Shown here piece after piece: positions 1 to 5,841 of a stretch of DNA of 17,476 bases (position 1 is its first letter; every line of letters begins with the position of its first letter). The notes under the pieces were generated by a model, which had not been told where the DNA came from, made no database searches, and worked only from the letters and a program-made list of their open reading frames with translations. The stretch spans positions 1-17,476 of the forward strand of contig DFHY01000047.1 of the NCBI GenBank assembly GCA_002371345.1, written 5' to 3'. The translations under genes and the position numbers were made by a program. This stretch comes from Lachnospiraceae bacterium UBA3711 (GTDB lineage Bacteria; Bacillota; Clostridia; Lachnospirales; Lachnospiraceae).

Positions 1-408
1 GCACCGTATCACGCCGTCTATACTCCGCGTTTCTATCTTCTCAATATCGCAGCCTGCAGGTGTCGGCGAAACAATGCACATGGCATAGCTTCCTGAATGT
101 GACAGGTTAAAATGAACCTCCGGCATATCTGGAAGATATGGCTTGCCATACTTCTCCGGCTCTATACGAAGATCGTGGAAATGAGCAACGTCCTTCAGGC
201 TGACAGGGCGGCCATGCCCCTGCAGATAATCCGCGAGCGAGGCGCACATCAGAAGCCCCGCCCCGGCGCTGAGGTACTTGCCGCTCCAGACCTTCATGCG
301 GTCCGCGCACTCCCGCCGAGAGGGAGGAATCACGTCCAGCGTTCTATTATACAAAGACATGTCACGCAGGCAGTCGACCGATGCTGTATATACCCTCGCT
401 CTTTTCAT
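1..408 (-). CDS. 4'-phosphopantetheinyl transferase, Sfp type (N-terminal part, cut by window edge)
   Basis: The reverse complement of 1-408 is open throughout (136 codons) and runs off the left edge. Seen: an N-terminal RVYTASV strand, a GKYLSAGAGLL helix near residue 50, KYGKPYLPD at 87-94, HFNLSHSGSYAMC at 99-111 and AGCDIEKI at 118-125. These are the ordered blocks of the Sfp/HetI family; D121 and E123 match the magnesium ligands. The later WxxKExxxK block lies outside the window. Such enzymes move phosphopantetheine from coenzyme A onto a serine of acyl or peptidyl carrier proteins in the cytoplasm. The ATG at 408 is chosen because it gives the usual family N-terminus and AGGG lies about six bases before it; an ATG at 360 would remove the first strand. 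The gene lies 127 bases downstream of the EAL gene, behind a nested hairpin. The carrier protein it serves is not visible here. Confidence 0.9.
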   Translation of the reverse strand, partial: MKRARVYTASVDCLRDMSLYNRTLDVIPPSRRECADRMKVWSGKYLSAGAGLLMCASLADYLQGHGRPVSLKDVAHFHDLRIEPEKYGKPYLPDMPEVHFNLSHSGSYAMCIVSPTPAGCDIEKIETRSIDGVIRC

Positions 409-423
409 TTATGCCCTGTATTT

Positions 424-474
424 ATTCAGCACAATTAAGAATGCGAAGCATTCCGAATCGTGGCGGTGCTGAAT
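424..474 (-). promoter_or_regulatory. Nested hairpin in the leader of the phosphopantetheinyl transferase gene
   Basis: Outer arms ATTCAGCAC (424-432) and GTGCTGAAT (466-474) are a perfect 9-bp inverted repeat. Inside lies a second perfect one, GAATGC (439-444) and GCATTC (448-453), around a GAA loop. On the minus strand it ends 15 bases before the ATG at 408, just ahead of the probable AGGG ribosome binding site. No T-run follows, so a simple intrinsic terminator for the upstream EAL gene is unlikely. A role in translation control or RNA stability is inference. Confidence 0.5.
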
Positions 475-535
475 AGATAATATATCCTTTCCAAATGCTA
501 TGAGCCTGAAGCAGGTTAACTTAACGCTGCAGGTT

Positions 536-2836
536 CTATGCCGCCAGCTTCTCAAAGTCCTCAAGCGGCATAGGCTTCGCAAAATAGTATCCCTGGAAGA
601 CATTGCACCCCATTTGCTTGAGCATCTCCAGCTGATTCTCCATCTCCACGCCCTCCGCGATGGACAGCATGTTGAGCTGATGCGCCAGATCGATAATGTT
701 GTTCAGTATCAGCTCCGCCTTCTTCGGCTGGGACGTCTTGCCAAGGAACGCCATGTCAATCTTCAGAACGTCAACCGGCATATCGCGCAGCATATTCAGC
801 GAGGAATATCCGCTGCCGAAGTCATCCATCTCAACTATGAAGCCGTATTCCCTCAGACGGTTGATCGTATTGATATTCTCAACGGCGTCGTTCATGACGA
901 CGGTCTCGGTGATCTCGAGATGCAGCTTCTTCGGATCCAGGCCGAACCGCTCCGCCAGTGAAATGAAGGTTTCATATATATCCACAAAATAGAAATCCTT
1001 AGGTGAGATGTTGACCGACAGGTGAAGGCCGTCTCTCTTCGTCCCCTTCCATGACGCGAGGATCCTGCATGCCTCCTCCCAGATATAAAGATCAACCTTT
1101 GCTATCATGCCGTTCTTCTCAAAGATGGGAATGAATCGGTACGGTGCCAGGAACCCTTCGGAAGGATGCTGCCAGCGGACCAGAACCTCCGCCCCGGTAA
1201 GCTCATTTCTGCTGTTGTACTGCGGCTGGAGATAAGGGAATATCTGACCTGAAGACAACGCCCCTGGAAGCTCCGCGTTGATACGCTGTTCCCACAGTCT
1301 TTCCTGGCGCAGCTTGTCATCGTAAACGCCGACGCACCTCTGGTAGTCATCATGCACCATGGCAATAGCCAGCCGGCAGCGGTCCACAATGGCGGACACC
1401 GACAGGCTCCTGTCCTGTATGGCATAATATCCGGCGTGAATCACTACCGGGAACTTTATGACGTTGTCCTCGTTCCCCTTCTTCAGGCTGGCGTGTATCT
1501 TCTTCTCCAGCCCCTCCGGATCTATATTCTTCTTCCTTACAAGTGCCGCGAACTGATCTCCTCCCCAGCGGCAGTACACAGTGTCCTCATGCGCCGTACG
1601 GCGTATGGCGTTCGCGATGCCCTGCAGAATCCCGTCCGCGCGCTCGCGTCCATAGATGTCATTTATGATCTTGAAGTCGGCAATATCCGAGAGGAGCATA
1701 ACAAAGCTCTCATCGGGTTCATCCGCAAGTATATGGTTGACACGGTCGATGAAGGTCTCCCTGTTGAGCATCCCTGTCAGAAGGTCGTGTGTCTGGCGGT
1801 ACAGGCTTTCCCTGCGCTCACGCTCCACCTGGGTATTATCACCGATTCCGAAAAATGTGCCGAGGTAATTGCCGCGCCTGTCCTCCATGCGCTGGCAGGT
1901 CACATCATAGTATCTGGTCTCTTCTCCATTTTTTATCTCAACCTGCCTGCGGAAGTCATGGTCAACACGGCTCCCGTTTTCGACAAATTCGCTGCCGGTA
2001 ATCTCATCACCCAGAAGCGCCGCGCTCGAAGAAAGAGACGCCTTCGTTATTCCGAACATCTCAGATGCCGCCTTGTTCGCGTAGATGGCGCGGCCGTCCA
2101 CATCGAAGAACAGCACCGCGTCTGTCATGTTCGCAACCAGGAGCTCATGAAGCGCGGTCATCAGGAATACCGGCCGGTACTCGATGGCAAAGAAGTACAG
2201 CAGGATGCCGCCGATAGCAAGTCCCAGCATGGAACGGTCTACAGTGCGGTCAAGCAGCACTATGCGGTACTCCCACAGGCCTACGAGAATGACACTGAGC
2301 AGGATCACAAGGTACCGCTCCAGATACAGCCTCGCGGTGGTTACGATCTTCCACATGAAGTTTCCGACGATCATAAATATCAAAACAGCTGATATTGCAA
2401 GATGAATATAATGTCCGAGGCCTGACTTCAGGACATAGTAGATCTCCCCGGACTCAAGAACAGTCTCCTCCAGAGTATAGCAGTGCATGAAAAAGTTATT
2501 CAGGAATACGGATAAGGAATCAGCGGCAAGAACGACCGCGACAACGGCCATGACGCGTCTGTTCACAGACGTGAAGGCACAGTATTGAAAAGAAAAGTCT
2601 ATGAGAGTGAAGAGAACAAGATTAGTTCCCATCAGAAACAGCATATAGCCCGTGTTGCAGACCACAGGGCTTTCCGAAGAAGCGATGATGATATTGCCCA
2701 GCAACGGAATCACTATCGCCGAAAGCACAAAAAGCACCGAGCCGCGGATCTTCTTGCGGCTTTGAAGCGTTCTGAAGATACAGAGAACCACAAGAGCAGT
2801 CAATACCGACAGCTCTATCAAGAACGTCTGTTTCAT
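536..2836 (-). CDS. Membrane PAS-GGDEF-EAL protein, probable c-di-GMP phosphodiesterase with near-intact GGDEF
   Basis: 766 residues. Order: about seven hydrophobic helices (residues 5-220), resembling the N-terminal 7TM input region of sensor kinases; a PAS-like fold (about 232-335); GGDEF (about 350-510); EAL (about 520-764). The GGDEF domain keeps DxxDFKIIND, but its signature is GGDQF (425-429) and the Arg of the upstream RxxD inhibitory site is Ala. The EAL domain reads EVL at 550-552 and retains E550, N609, E641, D671-D672, K692, E728 and Q748, the set needed for metal-dependent hydrolysis of c-di-GMP to pGpG. Likely role: a membrane-sensed phosphodiesterase, with GGDEF perhaps binding GTP as a regulator (inference). 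ATG 2836 is chosen with GGTGGG seven bases ahead; a GTG at 2851 is a possible longer start. An extended -10 lies at 2872-2880. Confidence 0.9.
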   Translation of the reverse strand: MKQTFLIELSVLTALVVLCIFRTLQSRKKIRGSVLFVLSAIVIPLLGNIIIASSESPVVCNTGYMLFLMGTNLVLFTLIDFSFQYCAFTSVNRRVMAVVAVVLAADSLSVFLNNFFMHCYTLEETVLESGEIYYVLKSGLGHYIHLAISAVLIFMIVGNFMWKIVTTARLYLERYLVILLSVILVGLWEYRIVLLDRTVDRSMLGLAIGGILLYFFAIEYRPVFLMTALHELLVANMTDAVLFFDVDGRAIYANKAASEMFGITKASLSSSAALLGDEITGSEFVENGSRVDHDFRRQVEIKNGEETRYYDVTCQRMEDRRGNYLGTFFGIGDNTQVERERRESLYRQTHDLLTGMLNRETFIDRVNHILADEPDESFVMLLSDIADFKIINDIYGRERADGILQGIANAIRRTAHEDTVYCRWGGDQFAALVRKKNIDPEGLEKKIHASLKKGNEDNVIKFPVVIHAGYYAIQDRSLSVSAIVDRCRLAIAMVHDDYQRCVGVYDDKLRQERLWEQRINAELPGALSSGQIFPYLQPQYNSRNELTGAEVLVRWQHPSEGFLAPYRFIPIFEKNGMIAKVDLYIWEEACRILASWKGTKRDGLHLSVNISPKDFYFVDIYETFISLAERFGLDPKKLHLEITETVVMNDAVENINTINRLREYGFIVEMDDFGSGYSSLNMLRDMPVDVLKIDMAFLGKTSQPKKAELILNNIIDLAHQLNMLSIAEGVEMENQLEMLKQMGCNVFQGYYFAKPMPLEDFEKLAA

Positions 2837-2871
2837 AGTGAGCCCACCCACTTGCCTAAAATGAGTCTCTG

Positions 2872-2880
2872 ATTATATCA
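2872..2880 (-). promoter_or_regulatory. Extended -10 promoter for the membrane EAL gene
   Basis: The minus strand reads TGATATAAT, a TGn extended -10 with a perfect TATAAT, about 36 bases before the ATG at 2836. No good -35 is present 16-18 bases upstream, which is compatible with extended -10 promoters. It abuts a 17-base motif (2878-2894) also found upstream of the second EAL gene. Confidence 0.5.
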
Positions 2881-2944
2881 TGATTAACCCGCCAGCAGCG
2901 GCTGCGGATTATTCCTGTCTGCACACCGTAATTATATCGAAAAA

Positions 2945-3024
<80 letters not shown>

Positions 3025-3126
3025 ACAGCCATATATATGATGCCGGGGCCAGCTTCCGCCCTCCGCTCCTGGTCACGCCTGCCTCCGCGTTCAGGGCTTC
3101 TGGCCTGTACATCATCAAATATATCA

Positions 3127-3154
3127 AAGAGCCGGGGATCTTCGTCCGGCTCTT
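3127..3154 (-). terminator. Hairpin between tRNA-Lys and tRNA-Leu (weak terminator or processing stem)
   Basis: AAGAGCCGG (3127-3135) and CCGGCTCTT (3146-3154) form a perfect 9-bp GC-rich stem with a 10-base loop, starting five bases past the end of tRNA-Lys. Downstream on the minus strand the sequence is TGATATATTTG, T-rich but not a clean T-run. It could be a partial terminator that lowers tRNA-Leu output or a processing signal. No convincing separate promoter for tRNA-Leu was found in the gap 3025-3126. Confidence 0.5.
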
Positions 3155-3159
3155 CGTAG

Positions 3160-3232
3160 TGAGACATGGGGGATTTGAACCCCCGACAACCTGATTAAAA
3201 GTCAGGTGCTCTACCGACTGAGCTAATGTCCC
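3160..3232 (-). tRNA. tRNA-Lys (anticodon TTT)
   Basis: 73 bases on the minus strand. Acceptor GGGACAT/ATGTCTC (one G-U pair), D-arm with AGCTCAGTCGGTAGAGC, anticodon stem CCTGA/TCAGG with loop CTTTTAA (TTT), T-arm GGGGG-TTCAAAT-CCCCC. Discriminator A, no encoded CCA. Confidence 0.97.
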
Positions 3233-3265
3233 CAGTGAAATTGAAAATTGGGCCTTGCGGCCAAG

Positions 3266-3337
3266 CTGGGCTAACCGGATTCGAACCGGTGTATACAGGA
3301 GTCAAAGTCCTGTGCCTTACCGCTTGGCGATAGCCCA
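3266..3337 (-). tRNA. tRNA-Gln (anticodon TTG)
   Basis: 72 bases on the minus strand. Acceptor TGGGCTA/TAGCCCA beginning with T as usual for tRNA-Gln, anticodon stem CAGGA/TCCTG with loop CTTTGAC (TTG), T-arm ACCGG-TTCGAAT-CCGGT. Discriminator G, no encoded CCA. Confidence 0.97.
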
Positions 3338-3346
3338 ACGGAACAG

Positions 3347-3421
3347 GGTGGGTACAGGGATTCGAACCCTGGGCCTCCAGAGCCACAATCTGGCGCGCTA
3401 ACCAACTGCGCTATACCCACC
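3347..3421 (-). tRNA. tRNA-His (anticodon GTG)
   Basis: 75 bases on the minus strand including the extra 5' G (position -1, base 3421) that pairs with discriminator C, the identity mark of tRNA-His. Acceptor GTGGGTA/TACCCAC, anticodon stem CCAGA/TCTGG with loop TTGTGGC (GTG), T-arm with GGTTCGAATCC. No encoded CCA. Confidence 0.97.
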
Positions 3422-3430
3422 ATAGAAAGA

Positions 3431-3504
<74 letters not shown>

Positions 3505-3523
3505 ATGTTGCTCTCGGATTTGC

Positions 3524-3552
3524 ATTTTAACATCTTTCCATGAAGTATTCAA
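3524..3552 (-). promoter_or_regulatory. Sigma-A promoter of the five-tRNA operon
   Basis: On the minus strand TTGAAT (3547-3552), a 17-base spacer and TAAAAT (3524-3529). The predicted start, near 3517, lies about 13 bases before tRNA-Arg. Spacing is ideal and each box is one base from consensus or nearly so. The gap between this promoter and the mntP stop (3553-3689) holds no convincing gene; a 6-bp GATGCA/TGCATC repeat there is too weak to call a terminator. Confidence 0.75.
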
Positions 3553-3689
3553 GACAAAAATTTATCACTGCTGAAATTCTTGTTTAACTCTGATGCAAAG
3601 AGCCAGATCCCGCTGCATCCTGATCAATGCGGTGTAAAGAGGCAGGCTCCCGTTCAGCAAAACGCTGAGAAACATACCGCGATGATCAG

Positions 3690-4289
3690 TCACGGTACGA
3701 TGAAATGCGTAATAACTATCTCCAGGCCTATTCCGATAAGGATTATCCCGCCAATAATATCCGCCTTTCCCGTCAGCACTCTGCCTGCCCTCCTGCCGAT
3801 GGCAAGTCCGCCCATACAGATCACGAAGGTAACCGCCCCGATTATCAGACATGCGGCCAGCGCCATGGTCACGCCGTAGCCGGCGATCGTAAACCCCACT
3901 GAGAGGGCGTCGATCGAAGTCGCGATTCCCTGAAGCAGAAGCACGGAGACGGTAAGCTTCCCCGCCTCCGTGCTGTCCTCTGCGGATACTGTGCTGCGGC
4001 TCTTTATTCCCTCCAGCAGCATCTTCCCGCCGATCAGCACAAGCATCAGACATGCCGCCCACGGTATGTAATCCTGAACGGCGGAAAATGACTCTTTCAC
4101 GGTATGAACGCACGCCCAGCCCGCCATAGGCATCAGGAACTGGAAGATACCGTACACTCCGGCGATACATACCATGCGGGGCACTCTCATGCCCGGTTCC
4201 CTGATTGCGTTGGCGCACGATACAGAGAAAGCGTCCATGGCAAGTCCGGCGCCGAGCAGTATGCTGTTGGCAACAAAGAGTATGTTCAT
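3690..4289 (-). CDS. mntP: MntP-family manganese efflux pump
   Basis: 199 residues, the usual MntP size, with about six hydrophobic helices. The two-repeat signature of the family is present: GLAMDAFSVS near residues 15-24 and SIDALSVGFT in the second half, each with the acidic residue in a membrane helix. MntP exports Mn(II) across the cytoplasmic membrane. The ATG at 4289 shares its A with the TGA of the dehydrogenase gene (TGATG), so translational coupling is likely; no strong ribosome binding site precedes it. A GTG one codon earlier (4292) is possible. No manganese riboswitch (yybP-ykoY type) was recognised, so expression probably follows the dehydrogenase promoter. Family assignment is firm; the operon link to the dehydrogenase is unusual. 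Confidence 0.93.
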   Translation of the reverse strand: MNILFVANSILLGAGLAMDAFSVSCANAIREPGMRVPRMVCIAGVYGIFQFLMPMAGWACVHTVKESFSAVQDYIPWAACLMLVLIGGKMLLEGIKSRSTVSAEDSTEAGKLTVSVLLLQGIATSIDALSVGFTIAGYGVTMALAACLIIGAVTFVICMGGLAIGRRAGRVLTGKADIIGGIILIGIGLEIVITHFIVP

Positions 4290-5434
4290 CACATCAGCTG
4301 ACGGAACATAGCGATGACCTGCTCCTTATCGGCCTCGCGCGGATTGCCCGGATAGCAGGCGTCGTTCAGTGCGTCTGTCGCAAGCTGATCGAGATCCTCC
4401 TCGCGGATCTTCTCATTCTTCTTCGGGATACCTACATCCTCTGAGAGCTGGCGGACAGCACCGATCGCGGCATCCGTATACTCTTCACGGCTCATGGAAT
4501 CAACGCCCTCAACGCCCATTGCCCTTGCGATCTCACGATAGCGCTCGCCGCAGAAATCGCGGTTGAACTCCATGGTGATCGGAAGGAACATAGCACAGGC
4601 TACTCCGTGCGGAGTGTCATAGTGCGCGGACAGTGTATGAGCCATGGCGTGGTCGATGCCAAGGCCTACGTTCGAGAAGCCCATGCCGGCGATGTACTGC
4701 CCGAGAGCCATACCCTCGCGGCCTTCCTTCTCGTTGGCGACAGCGCCGCGCAGGCTCTTCGCGATCAGGCGGATAGCCTCAAGGTGGAACATATCAGACA
4801 ACTCCCACGCTCCCTTTGTTGTGTAGCCCTCGATAGCGTGAGTGAGCGCGTCCATACCGGTTGACGCGGTCAGGGACTTCGGCATGGAGCTCATCATCTC
4901 CGGATCGACAACGGCGTACTCCGGGATATCATGCTCGTCGACACAGACGAACTTTCTCTCCTTCTCGACATCGGTGATGACGTAATTGATCGTAACCTCG
5001 GCAGCCGTTCCGGCAGTTGTCGGAACCGCGATCGTCTTGACCGCGTGGTTCTTCGTCGGGGCAACGCCCTCAAGCGAGCGGACGTCCTCGAACTCCGGGT
5101 TGGTGATGATGATACCGATAGCCTTGGCGGTGTCCATGGACGATCCTCCGCCGATGGCGATGATGGAATCAGCTCCTGCCTCTCTGAAAGCCTTAACACC
5201 GTTCTGCACATTAGCGATGGTAGGATTCGGCTTGATGTCAGAGTAAACGCTGTAAGCAATGCCCGCCTTGTCAAGAAGGTCAGTGACCTTCGCGGTAACT
5301 CCGAACTTAACCAGATCAGGATCGGATGCGACGAAAACCTTCTTGAAGCCCTCTCTCTGGGCGATTCCCGGGATCTCTTCGATCGCGCCGTTTCCATGAT
5401 AGGATACTGTGTTCAGTACGAATCTGTTTGACAT
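4289..5434 (-). CDS. fucO: Iron-containing alcohol dehydrogenase, lactaldehyde/propanediol oxidoreductase-like
   Basis: 381 residues, the family's normal length. It resembles E. coli FucO closely along its length: GGGS nucleotide loop at 95-98, PTTAGTAAEVTINYVITD at 138-155, RKFVCVD at 160-166, GMDALTHAIEGY at 193-204, GMGFSNVGLG at 250-259. Metal ligands D195, H199, H262 and H276 are all present, matching FucO D196, H200, H263 and H277. FucO reduces L-lactaldehyde to 1,2-propanediol with NADH in the cytoplasm; the substrate here is inferred from similarity, and no fucose or rhamnose genes are in the window. ATG 5434 is chosen because GGAGG sits six bases upstream; an in-frame ATG at 5446 overlaps that site and is rejected. 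A promoter lies at 5527-5555 and the leader holds a hairpin. Its stop overlaps mntP. Confidence 0.93.
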   Translation of the reverse strand: MSNRFVLNTVSYHGNGAIEEIPGIAQREGFKKVFVASDPDLVKFGVTAKVTDLLDKAGIAYSVYSDIKPNPTIANVQNGVKAFREAGADSIIAIGGGSSMDTAKAIGIIITNPEFEDVRSLEGVAPTKNHAVKTIAVPTTAGTAAEVTINYVITDVEKERKFVCVDEHDIPEYAVVDPEMMSSMPKSLTASTGMDALTHAIEGYTTKGAWELSDMFHLEAIRLIAKSLRGAVANEKEGREGMALGQYIAGMGFSNVGLGIDHAMAHTLSAHYDTPHGVACAMFLPITMEFNRDFCGERYREIARAMGVEGVDSMSREEYTDAAIGAVRQLSEDVGIPKKNEKIREEDLDQLATDALNDACYPGNPREADKEQVIAMFRQLM

Positions 5435-5482
5435 AATTTCCTCCATTCTTGCCCTGCATGTCCACAGGCGTATAAAACCACA

Positions 5483-5511
5483 AAGCGCCGGCAGCGCCCC
5501 GCCAGACGCTT
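5483..5511 (-). promoter_or_regulatory. Hairpin in the alcohol dehydrogenase leader
   Basis: On the minus strand AAGCG-T-CTGGC pairs with GCCGG-CGCTT (5507-5511 with 5483-5487, and 5501-5505 with 5488-5492): ten base pairs with one bulge, one G-U and an 8-base loop. It starts about nine bases after the predicted transcription start, so it would cap the 5' end of the transcript. No T-run follows. Confidence 0.5.
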
Positions 5512-5526
5512 AAACAGCTGACTCTG

Positions 5527-5555
5527 ATTATAGCTTCCGCAGGAGATCATTGCAA
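5527..5555 (-). promoter_or_regulatory. Sigma-A promoter of the alcohol dehydrogenase-mntP operon
   Basis: Minus strand TTGCAA (5550-5555), 17-base spacer, perfect TATAAT (5527-5532). The predicted start near 5520 gives a leader of about 85 bases that contains a strong hairpin before the GGAGG site. Confidence 0.75.
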
Positions 5556-5588
5556 CTAATCGGCCTCCCGTCATAAAGAGGACGCTCT

Positions 5589-5604
5589 AAAAAAGGCAAA
5601 AAAA
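5589..5604 (-). terminator. Double T-tract after tRNA-Gly
   Basis: Directly after tRNA-Gly the minus strand reads CTTTTTTTGCCTTTTTT, T7 (5598-5604) then T6 (5589-5594). With the tRNA's own stems upstream this probably ends the Pro-Gly transcript before the alcohol dehydrogenase promoter. Downstream AGAGC can also pair with GCTCT at the tRNA end. Confidence 0.5.
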
Positions 5605-5605
5605 G

Positions 5606-5676
5606 AGCGGGTGATGGGAATCGAACCCACGTATCCAGCTTGGAAGGCTGGTGTTCTACCATTGAACTACACCCGC
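5606..5676 (-). tRNA. tRNA-Gly (anticodon TCC)
   Basis: 71 bases on the minus strand. Acceptor GCGGGTG/CACCCGC, anticodon stem CCAGC/GCTGG with loop CTTCCAA (TCC), T-arm GTGGG-TTCGATT-CCCAT. Discriminator T, no encoded CCA. Co-transcribed with tRNA-Pro, 23 bases apart. Confidence 0.97.
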
Positions 5677-5699
5677 GAATGAAAGTATTAAGTTTTAAA

Positions 5700-5774
5700 T
5701 CGGGGTGACAAGATTCGAACTTGCGACCCCCTGCTCCCAAAGCAGGTGCTCTAGCCAAACTGAGCCACACCCCG
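5700..5774 (-). tRNA. tRNA-Pro (anticodon TGG)
   Basis: 75 bases on the minus strand. Acceptor CGGGGTG/CACCCCG, anticodon stem CCTGC/GCAGG with loop TTTGGGA (TGG), T-arm GCAAG-TTCGAAT-CTTGT. Discriminator A, no encoded CCA. First gene after the consensus promoter at 5800-5828. Confidence 0.97.
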
Positions 5775-5790
5775 CAATCCTGTTCCCAAG

Positions 5791-5825
5791 ACAAAGAGGA
5801 TTATATTACGGTCAATCCTCTTTGT
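5791..5825. repeat. 12-bp perfect inverted repeat around the tRNA-Pro promoter
   Basis: ACAAAGAGGATT (5791-5802) and AATCCTCTTTGT (5814-5825) are exact reverse complements separated by 11 bases. They overlap the -10 and reach into the -35 of the tRNA promoter and begin 17 bases after the stop of the soluble EAL gene. In RNA from that gene they would form a 12-bp stem without a T-run. An operator or a terminator-like end for the EAL message are both possible. Confidence 0.7.
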
Positions 5826-5828
5826 CAA
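5800..5828 (-). promoter_or_regulatory. Perfect consensus sigma-A promoter of the tRNA-Pro/tRNA-Gly operon
   Basis: Minus strand TTGACA (5823-5828), exactly 17 bases, TATAAT (5800-5805): every consensus position matched. The predicted start is about 18 bases ahead of tRNA-Pro. Confidence 0.88.
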
Positions 5829-5841
5829 GCAGGAAATTTTA

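Noticed and set aside
1352..2392. Plus-strand open frame of 346 codons
   Set aside because: It lies opposite the membrane EAL gene, has no ribosome binding site and no recognisable family; the minus-strand gene explains its openness.
3565..4218. Alternative 217-codon frame overlapping mntP
   Set aside because: Composition is Arg/Gly-rich and unlike any membrane or soluble family; the overlapping frame is clearly MntP.
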